A stretch of DNA of 14,956 nucleotides from Cephalothrix simula (GCA_035591015.1 JAXIUW010200287.1:5132-20087); one strand, 5' to 3'. Counted from the first letter of the stretch, positions 1 through 8,882 are shown. The notes: generated by a model from the letters alone, not told the origin. Made by a program: numbers and translations.

Positions 1-475
1 TCCGATATAACGGAAGTAGAAAAACGAATTCGCTTGACTTTTCTTGATATTCTTGTGTTAAATAAATTTGACTATTGTTTCTTCTTCTAAAAATATTATG
101 TCTTTTATACCTGTCCGATAGCTTTTCAGTGTAGATTTCCTCTAATTACCCGTTTGTAATTCGAAATTCTAAACTTATCTTAACGGGGAAAATTGCGAAT
201 AATAATTTGAAGACGTTTCTTTTATAAGATGGGAAAAACGTCCTCTTCTCAAGTTTCTTTACTCGGTTATTAAACAATCAAAATTGTTATCGAAACGTAG
301 CATTAAGTTAGAGCTTTTGTCAGCTAAAACTGTACACCTGCGCGTCTGCGAATAAAGAATTCATCCCGGATAATTAGGATTTTGTATCTTATCCTCCATC
401 CAACCTATTATTGTTCATAATTTATTAAATCATTTAATTATCATATTTTTAATGTCTTTCTTTTTGTCTTTGCAG
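1..475 (+). other. intronic or upstream sequence ending in a strong 3' splice site
   Basis: This AT-rich stretch has stops in all frames and shows no recognisable exon. It ends in a pyrimidine-rich tract at about 446-471 followed by TTTGCAG (469-475), which is a strong 3' splice site. I read it as the end of an upstream intron of a plus-strand gene. No promoter, CpG-rich start region or RNA gene was seen. Confidence 0.4.
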
Positions 476-481
476 GTAAGT
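475..481 (+). promoter_or_regulatory. candidate recursive splice site (3'ss joined to 5'ss)
   Basis: The string TTTGCAG|GTAAGT (469-481), preceded by a long pyrimidine tract, abuts consensus 3' and 5' splice sites with no base between them. This is the known layout of fly ratchet points and of vertebrate recursive-splice exons. Joining an upstream exon here would regenerate CAG|GTAAGT-like complementarity to U1 snRNA. The alternative donor at 533 (GTAGGT) is weaker, as is common for recursive-splice exons. Use in the cell is inferred. Confidence 0.4.
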
Positions 482-532
482 CGGATGTCAACCCGGTGAA
501 TCATCCGTCTTCCCCGTTCTACGATCTTAACG
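476..532 (+). CDS. candidate internal coding exon A of an unrecognised gene
   Basis: A GC-richer island lies between a strong acceptor (pyrimidine tract then TTTGCAG at 469-475) and a moderate donor (ACG|GTAGGT at 533). The 57 nt enters with two bases of a split codon and leaves with one. Only this frame is open across the whole exon; the other two hit stops. It reads KSDVNPVNHPSSPFYDLN, a Pro/Ser/Asn-rich peptide that looks disordered or linker-like, with no domain I recognise. The outgoing phase matches the open frame of exon 5550-5617, giving an Ala codon (G|CG) at the junction. The exon begins GTAAGT, so the 3' splice site is immediately followed by a consensus 5' splice site; it could therefore be a recursive-splicing exon rather than a constitutive one. 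Function is unknown. The call rests on splice signals, phase and composition only. Confidence 0.45.
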
Positions 533-699
533 GTAGGTTAAGGAAAATTTAAAGGTTATAACACATTCATGCCATTTAATGTTAGGTTTTTTGTCCCTAA
601 TCCCTAATCGAAATGTCTAGTAGATTGCTAAGATTTTGTTACATGTTGGAGGCTGTGGGAATCTCTTTTATTTCTTTTTGTGCTTGATTCTATAAAGTT

Positions 700-823
700 T
701 AATTTCCTTGCTGGTGACTGGTTGAGTTAAATGACGTCGTAAAATTCTCTGCCGGTGATAGGTTTACTTAAGCGACGTCATAAAATTCCTTGCCGGTGAT
801 TTGTTGAGTTAAATGACGTCATT
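700..823. repeat. 41-bp tandem repeat, about 3 copies, each with a CRE-like core
   Basis: The core GACGTC recurs at 733, 774 and 815, exactly 41 bp apart. The shared flanks are a TAAAATTCCTTGCCGGTGAT-like segment (about 700-717, 741-758, 782-800) and GTTGAGTTAAATGACGTC-like starts (721, 762, 803). The third copy carries an exact TGACGTCA (814-821); the first two are TGACGTCG and CGACGTCA, each one base off. This is a small minisatellite and no coding potential is seen. Confidence 0.85.
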
Positions 824-932
824 ATTAGCTTGCTTTTGGGAATAGCTTCACTTGGTAGCAGTTCGGCAAATCTTAATATTTGGTTTTGGGAAATCCGAAA
901 GAATACTGGCAACTTTAATCGATTTAAAAGAC

Positions 933-1073
933 TTGTCCGGTGTGCTTACGTAGATGATTTTTTACTGGAAGGGACTATGGAAGACAAGGATGAGTGAATG
1001 TGTTCCCTTAGTTTATGATACGTTACACGAGTAGGAAAATAATCCCGACCATGGTCTCTGCCACACCGGACAA
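933..1073. repeat. perfect 12-bp inverted repeat with a 117-bp loop
   Basis: TTGTCCGGTGTG at 933-944 is the exact reverse complement of CACACCGGACAA at 1062-1073. Similarity outside the 12 bp is weak. It may be the remains of a small foldback element or a chance pair; nothing codable lies between the arms. Confidence 0.5.
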
Positions 1074-1830
1074 AACAGTTCATTCTTCCGGATTTTATGC
1101 CTTCCTTTGAAATCTTTAGGGTTAAAGTGTTTTGAATGCAGCTTGTATGCTGCTAAAACTGATTGCGTAATAGTTTATTTTGGTATCTTAAATCTCAATC
1201 TCGACTCTTTATCTCTGTAGTTAAAAAATGAATGAAGTTAGTTACACCATATCTCCACGTCTCCATCAAGGAGATCCGCCGAAAGGCAGTTTTTGGAATT
1301 AAATCCCAGTCCCAACGGATGATGCGTTCCCATCCTCTATCATTTCAAGTGTCCATTTTGCGAGGTCTTTTCTGGTTTATCCCTTGAAGGATCAGATTGA
1401 AGATATGCTTTCATTAGATTCTTTTCTCGTTTTTCGAGTTGAGTAACTCTTATCCAATGGTAATAAGAGGCAGTTTTTTCATATCTGAAACTTTATGTAA
1501 ATAAGAGACATAAGACCATCCAAGGCCTATCTAGTCCCCTGTATGATTAATGGAGTTTTAACCCAATTGGAGTGGGTTTTATGCCCCGGGGTTTGATGAA
1601 AATTGTTGGCTACCGGGTCTTTGCCATTGCGGAGAGCGAATACAAACAATTCAAAGCTGTTTGCACCCTCAGGGTTTGAGCTAAGATTGGACTCTTGGTG
1701 TTTACTGAGACAACTAGAAATCCGGACTGCCTCTAAGACCGTAAGATTAAGTCTTTATCATATTATCTAGAAAAGGCATTCTTGATATAAAATTGTCTTT
1801 GTTGAAAATTAGCCGTTTGCACCATATTAT

Positions 1831-2018
1831 TTCCGGTTGGTTTGCCGTGTTAGTTTTGGCGCTAATTTCAAATATTTCCGGTTAGTTCGTCTGTTTGCCG
1901 TATTTATTCTGTTAGTGTTGGCACTAATTTCAAATATGGCGTGACGTTTTTTTATTATTTTGTTTAGGTTCGTTTGCCTGTTTACCGTTTGTATTCTGGT
2001 GACGCTAAATTCAAATAT
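1831..2018. repeat. diverged tandem repeat, 60-80 bp units, 3 copies
   Basis: Three units each end in a CGCTAATTTCAAATAT-like string (1859-1875, 1919-1937, 2001-2018). Each begins with a TTCCGGTTAGTTCGT-like or TTTAGGTTCGT-like segment and a TTTGCCGT-like segment. Spacing is about 62 and 81 bp, so copies differ by insertions. The minus-strand open frame across it (1827-2042) encodes repeated Asn/Thr/Arg-rich text because of the repeat and is not a credible gene. Confidence 0.7.
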
Positions 2019-2460
2019 GGTGGCTATTTTTAATAATTTCATCTATTTGCTTCTTTTCAACGCAATGGCGTCGTGTGACAAATTTTCTTTTATAAACTAA
2101 TCGTACTCGTAGCAATTGGAAATTGTCGCTTGCTATTTTTTCTTTCCTGAATCCTGTCATAATATTAGGAAGACAATTGGTAAGCTATTAGCTGCGGTAA
2201 ATGTTTTAAAATCAGTCGCAAACAATAAGCCATTTAGGTATTTGTCCTGGCGTTTAATGGATGCAATTATAAAAGAGGTCTTAGACCGATGTTAGCACTA
2301 AACACACAGAAATGTGTCGTAAATGTGATTAGTGAGACGACCACCCTATTTTGATGGAGAGAGAATTTCTCTCATTAAATATAGAAGATCCGAGTTACGG
2401 ATTCTGAAAACATGTATTTATAAATCTAATTGGATTCAGCGCACTCTCTACATACATGTA

Positions 2461-2559
2461 GGTATAACTAAATATTAAAGCATGTCGTATAGTTATAACC
2501 AAGTATTAATGCATGTATGACTAACTTATAAAAATATTACAGCATGACGTAACAGCATG
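2461..2559. repeat. 31-bp tandem repeat, about 3 copies
   Basis: GCATG recurs at 2480, 2511 and 2542, exactly 31 bp apart. Each is preceded by a TATAACTAAATATTAAA-like segment, with substitutions between copies. A fourth partial AGCATGT follows at about 2553. The array is AT-rich and non-coding. Confidence 0.7.
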
Positions 2560-2656
2560 TAAAAATAAATGGAAGGTGACGAGGATTGACTGTAGCGCTA
2601 GAGTTTGGTCTATTTTGACTTATTTTGTTCGAACTAAAATGTCTATTGCCGATCGT

Positions 2657-2847
2657 TGCGCCACAAGTCAAGTGGTGGTAAGAATATGAACTAATAAAGT
2701 AAAAAAATTATATTGTGAATCTTTTTTAAATAAGACTAGCAAATGAGCAACGAATAATTAAATCAGTTAGAAAAATTAATTAATAGAAAATTATAATTTC
2801 TTAGTGCCACCAATAAATTAGTGGTTGGAATATGAACAAGTAAAACA
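2657..2847. repeat. two direct copies of a segment of about 46 bp, about 146 bp apart
   Basis: The segment at 2657-2702 (TGCGCCACAAGTCAAGTGGT, then GGTAAGAATATGAACTAATA) resembles 2803-2847 (GTGCCACCAATAAATTAGTG, then GTTGGAATATGAACAAGTAA), with small gaps. In each copy GCCAC and GTGG can pair as a short hairpin. It may be a diverged local duplication or two insertions of one small element. Confidence 0.5.
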
Positions 2848-4718
2848 AACATTTTTTCGCTGGTTAAAATTTTATTTTTTGGTAATAGGGGATTTTTTAA
2901 AAAGTTTTATTTTTTTATTTTCTCACTCATATTAATTTTTTGTTTGTGAAAGGGTTCTTCATACATATGACATGATCGATTGGTGTGTCTCTCACCTTTC
3001 TCAATTATGATATAAGTAATTGTTAAACACTCTACTTTTGCCAATATTTTTCATGTAGTGGCCCCACACTAGTGCTACTTTTAATCCTTTTGTATCCCTT
3101 CTTAAGTGCTTTTGCGAGAAAGATTTACTTTTGGAAGTGCTATTTTCATTGATTACCAATACTAAGTTGTCAGGACAAGGCAACTTCCTTCTAACCATTG
3201 ATTAGCCTGCGACGTCTATGCCGCAAATTTGTTTGAAAACTGTTTCACACAACTAATCAATCGTTCGTTTTCGTTTTCAAACCAAAAACGTGATTTTCTG
3301 TAAAAATCCACTCGTTTGTGAAATATAAATAGGCACAGGTCCTAAATGTACATTTCTCGTTGCTTTCTGTTTACATTTTACGAAAGCCGAAGAGTGATCG
3401 TGCTAGCCTGGGAAATCCACCTTCTGTCCCGATTGTCTGCAGTATTTACAAGGAAAGGGAAGCCTTTCTAGGAGCCAAAAGATATTTAAGAACATTTGCG
3501 TTGTTAATCGCGGTGAGCATGTGAAAAATACTAAAATATTAATGCCAAAGTATGACCACGGAGAATATGGGCTCTTGGAGTGGGTTCTTCATCAGTCGTC
3601 CAAACACAACATTAATCAGTATTCTGAATTTAGATGAGCAGAATTTACCACAATAGTCAGTGTTCATATTTCTAACTCTAGTTTAGCTACAAGGACCGTG
3701 GCCCCTCTCATCATCTTGACTCGAGTAGTTTTGAAGTAGTTATTTCGGAATAATGCCGTTTTTCCAATGCATGTGTAATACTCATTGTAAACTCCACATT
3801 GCTCAGCAATTTCACTGAAACTTTTTAAAAGGGTTGAATTTATTAATATTTTGTGATGACAATTTTTGAAGTAGTGTTTATAATTTGAAGCTGAATTTTA
3901 AACAAAAGGTCCATGCAATATCCGCTTAAAATCGATCAATTTTACTATTTAAATTGATGATATTTTTGCATATTTTTCTTCAAAAAGATCACTTAATTAT
4001 AATTCGTGGCATTACTTTTATGCTAATTACTTAATTTGGCTCATAATTGTAATTTTTAATTTATTCTTAGCTCTCTTAAATATGTAAATTAGTTTATAGG
4101 ATTAGAATATTGTTACAAAATTAAATTTTGTTTAGTTTACTTTTTGAAAGGTTTCTAATTTCTTTCTGACTACTTTTGGCGGAGCCTTGATGTATAAATT
4201 CGTTCACTTTCTAACTTGCCAACAAATTCTTGGTCTTGTTCCTTCCCTCTAACCTATTTATTAATTTTAACAAATTAAATGTATCACTGAATTTTTAGAA
4301 CAGTTTATTGTTAAATATTTAGCTCCTTAGCACCTTACTTTCATAACAAATTTGACATTTTCGAATAATCTAGATTATAATGGAAGTTCGTGTTTTTGAG
4401 TAAATAAATTGTTTTCATACATTTAATCAATAATAAAGATGTTGTCTTGATTCATAATAATGACACAACATTATAAAATCAATTTTTTTTGAAAATGAAA
4501 CTTTATCATTGATAATAAAATTATTTAAATATTGATGTTTAACTTAAATAATTTTTCAAATGTATCTAAACAAAAACTGCATATTTGGCTACATCAGTAG
4601 AAAATTGATCGAGAAAAAATATTTTCGATCTCTTTTAATTGAAATGATATTTCAAAATGTTTTAAATTATGCAAATTCTTCTACTTATCAGGTTTCCACG
4701 AAGCTTGCAATTGTGTCT

Positions 4719-4972
4719 CCTGTCTCAGCCTCCTTTTGCAAGAAGATTTTGTTCAATACCTGTTTTATTATTCATAACTTGAAATTTTCATTAAATCGAA
4801 ATTGGAATATTGAATACCTTTAGAATTGCTTATAGACTTTTTAAAATTATAATTTGTTTATCTTTTTTTTTTTAATTTTCTGCTTAAACCTTTGTTTTTG
4901 AGTCTTTATCTGTGTGTATAACATGATATTTTCCATATATTTGCAGGTTGGAATGAAGGGCGCTGAGACAGG
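4719..4972. repeat. 11-bp inverted match around a possible cryptic acceptor
   Basis: CCTGTCTCAGC at about 4721-4731 is the reverse complement of GCTGAGACAGG at about 4962-4972. The right arm lies just after a plausible 3' splice site (TTGCAG at 4941-4946). The sequence after that site is open in one frame (VGMKGAETGLPHLHISN and beyond), but no convincing donor follows. I read this as repeat-derived sequence or a decoy site rather than an exon. Confidence 0.3.
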
Positions 4973-5409
4973 CCTACCTCATTTGCATATTTCAAACATC
5001 GGGAGTCAGCCTTTTTTCTTCTTTTTGATAATATTTTTTAAAATAATACCTTTTGCCTTAAAAATGATGATAACATTCTAAAATTTACTTTTACAATTTT
5101 TCTTTTTTTTAATTCGACATTTTTTATATTAAAATATCCGTTTCTTAAATTCAAAATTCAAATTTGTTTTTAATTTCAATTCACAAAATTTTTTACTAAT
5201 TTTACTAATCTAATATATATCCTAGTAATTAGTACTTCTGCTATATGGAAAGTATAGTTGACTGAAACAGTTTTTATGGCGATTTGAAACTGCTCTTTCA
5301 TTTACACTAACATTCTGTGCACTACTTCGCGGATGAATTTCATACTAAAATTGTAAAAAGGCTGACACCAATGTCTGAGTTAATGTGGTTCCCTTTTAAT
5401 AACAATTAA

Positions 5410-5522
5410 GTCCCACAATTCTGACACATATGTGTATCTATCCATATATGCCAATTATTTTTAGATAATTAGCTTAGGTTAATTCTTAAAATTCTTGGCC
5501 ATATGTGCCAGGATTGTGTGAC
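5410..5522. repeat. 23-bp inverted repeat just upstream of exon B
   Basis: GTCCCACAATTCTGACACATATG (5410-5432) pairs with the sequence at 5500-5522, whose reverse complement matches it at 20 of 23 positions. The loop is 67 nt. Immediately after the right arm, AACCTAA (5524-5530) can pair with TTAGGTT (5474-5480), giving an alternative fold. The right arm ends 27 nt before the exon at 5550, so the structure would cover the branch-point region. It could equally be the paired termini of a small foldback transposon. Confidence 0.65.
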
Positions 5523-5549
5523 TAACCTAAGTTATGATTTTTTTAATAG

Positions 5550-5617
5550 CGAGAGCCCCCCGCCAGCAAGGTCTATCTGACGGCTATAGCCCTAACTACA
5601 TCTGTGACGTTTCACAG
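5550..5617 (+). CDS. candidate internal coding exon B of the same unrecognised gene
   Basis: This GC-rich island is bordered by acceptor TTTTTTTAATAG (5538-5549) and donor CACAG|GTATG (5618). The 68 nt enters with two bases of a split codon, matching the exit phase of exon 476-532, and ends on a full codon. In that frame it encodes 22 residues after the junction Ala, ending GLSDGYSPNYICDVSQ. A second frame is also open, and the third stops at TGA; phase agreement with exon A favours the frame given. The peptide is polar with several Tyr, Ser and Pro residues and lacks membrane or globular-domain signs, so it may be a cytoplasmic tail or linker. The last 16 nt (CTGTGACGTTTCACAG) form a perfect 6-bp hairpin ending at the donor. 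Family and function were not recognised. Confidence 0.45.
5602..5617 (+). promoter_or_regulatory. hairpin ending exactly at the exon B donor
   Basis: CTGTGA-CGTT-TCACAG folds as a 6-bp stem with a 4-nt loop. Its last base is the last exon base before GTATG. In RNA it would place the exon side of the 5' splice site in a stem and could weaken U1 binding, as is known for some regulated exons. The structure is seen; the regulatory role is inferred. Confidence 0.4.
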
Positions 5618-5630
5618 GTATGTTGTTAAA

Positions 5631-5695
5631 AGTGGTTTAACCACTCTTTTTTACTTAATTTAGTGGTTTAACCACTCTTTTTTTAAACTTAATTT
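5631..5695. repeat. 31-bp tandem duplication with two GTGGTTTAACCAC near-palindromes
   Basis: GTGGTTTAACCAC occurs at 5632-5644 and again at 5663-5675, each followed by a T-rich run and an ACTTAATTT-like string. Each copy is almost self-complementary, and the copies can pair with each other. The array starts 14 nt after the exon B donor, in the usual position of intronic splicing enhancers or silencers. Confidence 0.75.
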
Positions 5696-5945
5696 CTTCC
5701 ATAGCTCAAGACGTTTTAATAGCTTAGAAATTTATCAAGTTTTTTATTTGTTCGAGAAAATGTATTATTCTAGTAAATAAGAGCAAAATTTTATTCCATA
5801 AAAATTTAAGGAGCACTTCAGCTTATGTCTTGTAAAAATGAAGTTGTGTTTGTCTTTGTTTTATGCTAGCTTAATGTTTTATTTATTAACATTTTTCGCA
5901 AACTAATATATACGTATTTCTCTCTCTTTTCAATCAACCAATCAG

Positions 5946-5955
5946 GAAGCAGCAT
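5946..5955 (+). CDS. candidate 10-nt microexon
   Basis: GAAGCAGCAT sits between a strong acceptor (ATTTCTCTCTCTTTTCAATCAACCAATCAG, ending 5945) and a consensus donor (GTAAGT, 5956-5961). A UCUCUC-rich tract directly upstream is the kind bound by PTB-type factors near animal neural microexons. Read after exon 5550-5617 in phase 0 it adds Glu-Ala-Ala plus one base. Ten nt is not a multiple of three, so inclusion or skipping would change the downstream frame. Other AG choices at 5949 or 5952 would leave 6 or 3 nt. No convincing next exon was found in this window, which limits confidence. Confidence 0.4.
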
Positions 5956-6111
5956 GTAAGTAATTTATTAGAAAATACCTCTTAATTTTGTGTTTTTGTG
6001 GTTAAGGAAAATATTGGTGTATTGAAATATCTTTTTAAATATTCGTGCAATATTTCATCCATAAAATGAACTTCTCATCTTTGGGGAAGTAACTCCCATT
6101 TAGGCTGTACA

Positions 6112-6374
6112 GTAATAGAATAATAAATTTATAATAAAAATCATAAATTTGTAATAAAAATAATAAATTTGAAATAAAAATAATAAATTTGTAATAAAAT
6201 AATAAATTTGTAATAAAATGATAAATTTGTAATAAAATGATAAATTTGTAATAAAAGTAATAAATTTGTAATAAAAATAACAAATTTTAATAAATATAAT
6301 AAATCCATAATAAATATAGTAAATTTGTAATAGATATAGTAATTTTCTAATAAATATGTAACAAATAATATTTA
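6112..6374. repeat. AT minisatellite, 16-18-bp unit, about 14 copies
   Basis: The unit is close to AATAAATTTGTAATAAAA, with copies shortened by one or two bases and increasingly diverged after about 6290. The minus-strand frame at 6035-6283, which reads repeated Tyr/Phe/Leu-rich text, is a by-product of the array and not a gene. Such arrays are prone to length change, so the copy number here may vary between individuals. Confidence 0.9.
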
Positions 6375-8640
6375 TTATTTGGTTGTAAAGTTATAAATCG
6401 AAGTTACATCCCCTCGGTCGGAAACTATCAAAAAATTAATAAAAAAGGGCTTACTAATTTGATGAATATTTAATTGATTAGAAATTGTCCCATTATTCTT
6501 TTAAACCACAATTAATGTTGTTAACATTTTAGATAAGACGCACAAAGTAGATTTTTTTCTTGTTTACTCGTAACCAAGGAAGATGTTATTCGTTATGTAA
6601 TCGAAATCCAATTTTTTGTCAAAAAGATAATTTTATTAGTGTCGATTTTTTTGTTAAAAAGGACACTAGGATTCCGTTAATTTATTAGAAATCTTTTTAA
6701 AATTTCTCGAAGAATCTTAACTGCCACGCCAACAACTTCGATCGAAAAGTTATTGTATTCTTAAAACATAATTTCTCCCGATTAAGTTTTCATCTTTGTC
6801 CTGAACAAGTATTAAATTTCAAATTTTGTTATCCTATGACGTCATCAAAGCCTATTCTGTCATGAGTTGGCTAGGATACGAAAATAAATATTTTAGGGCG
6901 TGAACAGTATCTCTTTCACACTAAGAACCAAGACGTCAAAGTAATTTTGCTCTTCAGTTTCGATATTTTTTTGCCCACCCGAGGCGAAAATCGAAGTTTG
7001 AGACCTCTGACGGGTCAGTGTTACTGGTGAAACCCGAGGTTCTGTCTCCCCCTCAATGCTTAAATGGTTTGAAATAGATTTCAAAGCTTATTCCCTATTT
7101 TCTTATTATTTATACAAAATTGATTGAGATGAAACTAGATATCTCTATTGGATTTCAATTATTTTAATCTTTTTGTAAAATCATGCACAAAGATAAAATA
7201 TGCTTTTTATAACTTAACTTTATTGCAAAATAATATTGGAATTACAGCCTTAGAAGTGGGTTAGTGCTTTGGTTCATAATTTTTTATAAAAGAATTCTTA
7301 AATCATTAAAGCAATACATAATTCAGCTTAATTCCCAAAGGGGGACTTAATTCAACTTAAGTCTCCTGTCTTTTTTGTTTTGTGATCTCCCTACGCTATA
7401 GAGATTATCTTTCCCCCTTCTTAATACGAGACTCGTTTACCGAGGCTATTTGATGATTGGTACTTCCGGTTTTAAGCCCGGTTTTATAAGACAAATATTA
7501 CTAGGCTGATTCCCTTTCCGACTTGGCAAATGCTAGTTTTAACTTGATCATAATATAAAAGCAAAGTCCATGTAAACATTTTAATGGCTTTTCGATCAGC
7601 TACCACTTAGCAAGTTTCCGGAGCCTGGTTTAAGAGTTTCTTACCCCTGCTCTTCGCCATATCGTCATGAAAGAGGTTTTACCACTTTTACCCTAATTAC
7701 TGACAATGAATCAAAAACTGACAATGTCAAGTGAGACAATATACTCTTAAAAGCACATCATATTCGCCATCGCACTTCCTTAAACTGTCATTTAAGACGT
7801 TTTACCAATTTGCGCTTTTCTGACCGTCAGTATTTCCTGTTCTGCGTTTTATACCAGACAACTTATTCGTCCGAAACCGGCTCCCCGGAGCAGTTTTGTC
7901 CAATTATCACATGTCACGTAATAAATTACCCTAAGCTTGTTTGCTCTTGGCTCATGTGGGCTTTTGGGGTTATACGTGGCCCAACTTGTGTTTAATACAA
8001 ACGCATAGGCCATAGTGCGCCAAAATGGCAAATATTTTATGGCTGTCAGTGTAGTGGAGTTCTGTCAAATAGAGATGTGCTATCAAAATAACGATTTGCG
8101 AAGCCAAGCATGGCTCTTGCAAACAAATTTCAAATTAGATATGTCGTATTTATTAGCTTACAAAATGGACTGTAATTTTCGTCCCACGTTGCTTAGAAAA
8201 AAATACAGTCAAAGTTGACGACCAATTATATTTGGAACATGTCTCTTGCTGTGTAGTCTCGTGCCATGCCAAGTCTCTTTTCCCTTGGAATTATATTGTT
8301 TCTCCTGAATATTGTTTCGAAGCTAATATTTAAGCCTTTTGTTCCAACTCTATTCGAACATTATCAACACGAGAATATATAATTGGCTGTAGGATTCGTG
8401 GTAGATCATTGTTCCGGCCTTTCTATTGTGATGTTCAGCTGTACTGATCCCCACGGCTGAATAATATTGCTGAGCCACCTTAATGAAGATAGTTAATAAG
8501 TACTGAATCTTAATGAGATGCCATTATCTTTTTCGCATATCGTTTAATAGAATAAATTAAAGTAACAGGTTATGGGAGTCTATAATAATGGTTGATAAAA
8601 GGAAGCAATGCTTTGATCTGAACTTTGACCTTCGACAATA
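6375..8640. other. intergenic or intronic stretch without recognised genes
   Basis: I see no exon or RNA gene here. Points of note are an exact TGACGTCA at 6837-6844, a GC-richer patch at about 6890-7080 with an open minus-strand frame that resembles no family I know, and a hairpin at 7340-7366 (GGGGGACTTAA with TTAAGTCTCC). A second GC-richer patch at about 7600-8060 has short overlapping frames on both strands. Both patches may be decayed transposon pieces. Confidence 0.4.
7340..7366. repeat. short hairpin
   Basis: GGGGGACTTAA (7340-7350) pairs with TTAAGTCTCC (7357-7366) across a 6-nt loop with one mismatch. No T-run or gene context suggests a specific role. Confidence 0.4.
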
Positions 8641-8652
8641 ATAATATATCAA

Positions 8653-8882
8653 CCGGAATAGCTCAGTTGGTAAGAGACTTGGCTTATGATCGGAAGGTAA
8701 TGGGTTCGAGCCCCGCCACTGACTCAAGATTCTGGTCCACTGACTAGGATATCAAAGGCCTGAGGGTGTACTTCCCGTTGACAATGGTTGCGCTGGGCGA
8801 CTCCTCCTTCGGAGTGCTTATACTTAAAAGGTACCCCGTGTCAACCGAGCACCATGAAATATTTACTATTGAAATAAAAAAA
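8653..8882 (+). mobile_element. tRNA-derived SINE, apparently near full length
   Basis: The 5' end is a decayed tRNA: A box TAGCTCAGTTGG (8659-8670) and B box GGTTCGAGCCC (8703-8713), about 33 bp apart, as in an RNA polymerase III internal promoter. The anticodon and acceptor stems do not pair well, so it is not a working tRNA. The overall sequence around the B box recalls tRNA-Lys, tentatively. A GC-richer body of about 130 bp follows, with a CTCC...GGAG hairpin (8801-8814) and the segment GGTACCCCGTGTCAACCGAG (8830-8849). It ends in an A-rich tail (GAAATAAAAAAA, 8871-8882). No clear target-site duplication was found. It is non-autonomous; its LINE partner is unknown. Confidence 0.8.

Larger units (their letters stand above)
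533..5549 (+). other. candidate 5-kb intron between exons A and B
   Basis: This AT-rich, stop-dense sequence is bounded by a GTAGGT donor (533-538) and a TTTTTTTAATAG acceptor (5538-5549). It holds three small tandem arrays (700-823, 1831-2018, 2461-2559), a duplicated 46-bp segment (2657-2847), short inverted repeats, and otherwise nothing codable. From about 3300 to 4690 I see only very AT-rich sequence with homopolymer runs. The short open frames at 3001-3198 (minus) and 4560-4823 (plus) show no family resemblance and are not annotated as genes. Confidence 0.4.

Noticed and set aside
1827-2042. 71-codon minus-strand Asn/Thr/Arg-rich frame
   Set aside because: It is produced by the diverged tandem repeat at 1831-2018.
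3001-3198. 65-codon minus-strand frame
   Set aside because: No recognised family, no codon pattern distinct from the surroundings and no splice borders.
3194-3282. Interleaved inverted repeats (3194-3205 with 3253-3264, and 3231-3240 with 3273-3282)
   Set aside because: The two pairs cross rather than nest, each is only 10-12 bp, and nothing else supports a pseudoknot RNA.
3324-3332. TATA-box promoter (TATAAATAG)
   Set aside because: A TATA-like string is expected by chance in AT-rich DNA; no initiator or open frame follows in a supporting arrangement.
4947-5010. Extra exon after the TTGCAG acceptor at 4941-4946
   Set aside because: The phase required by exon 476-532 hits a TGA within six codons, the open frame does not match the phase, and no good donor follows.
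6035-6283. 82-codon minus-strand frame rich in Tyr, Phe, Leu and Ile
   Set aside because: It is a translation of the AT minisatellite.
6893-7084. Coding exon on the minus strand in the GC-richer patch
   Set aside because: Open for 63 codons, but with no recognised motif and no convincing splice sites; a decayed repeat is more likely.
8653-8725. Functional tRNA gene
   Set aside because: A and B boxes are present, but the acceptor and anticodon stems do not pair and the sequence runs on into a SINE body and A-rich tail.
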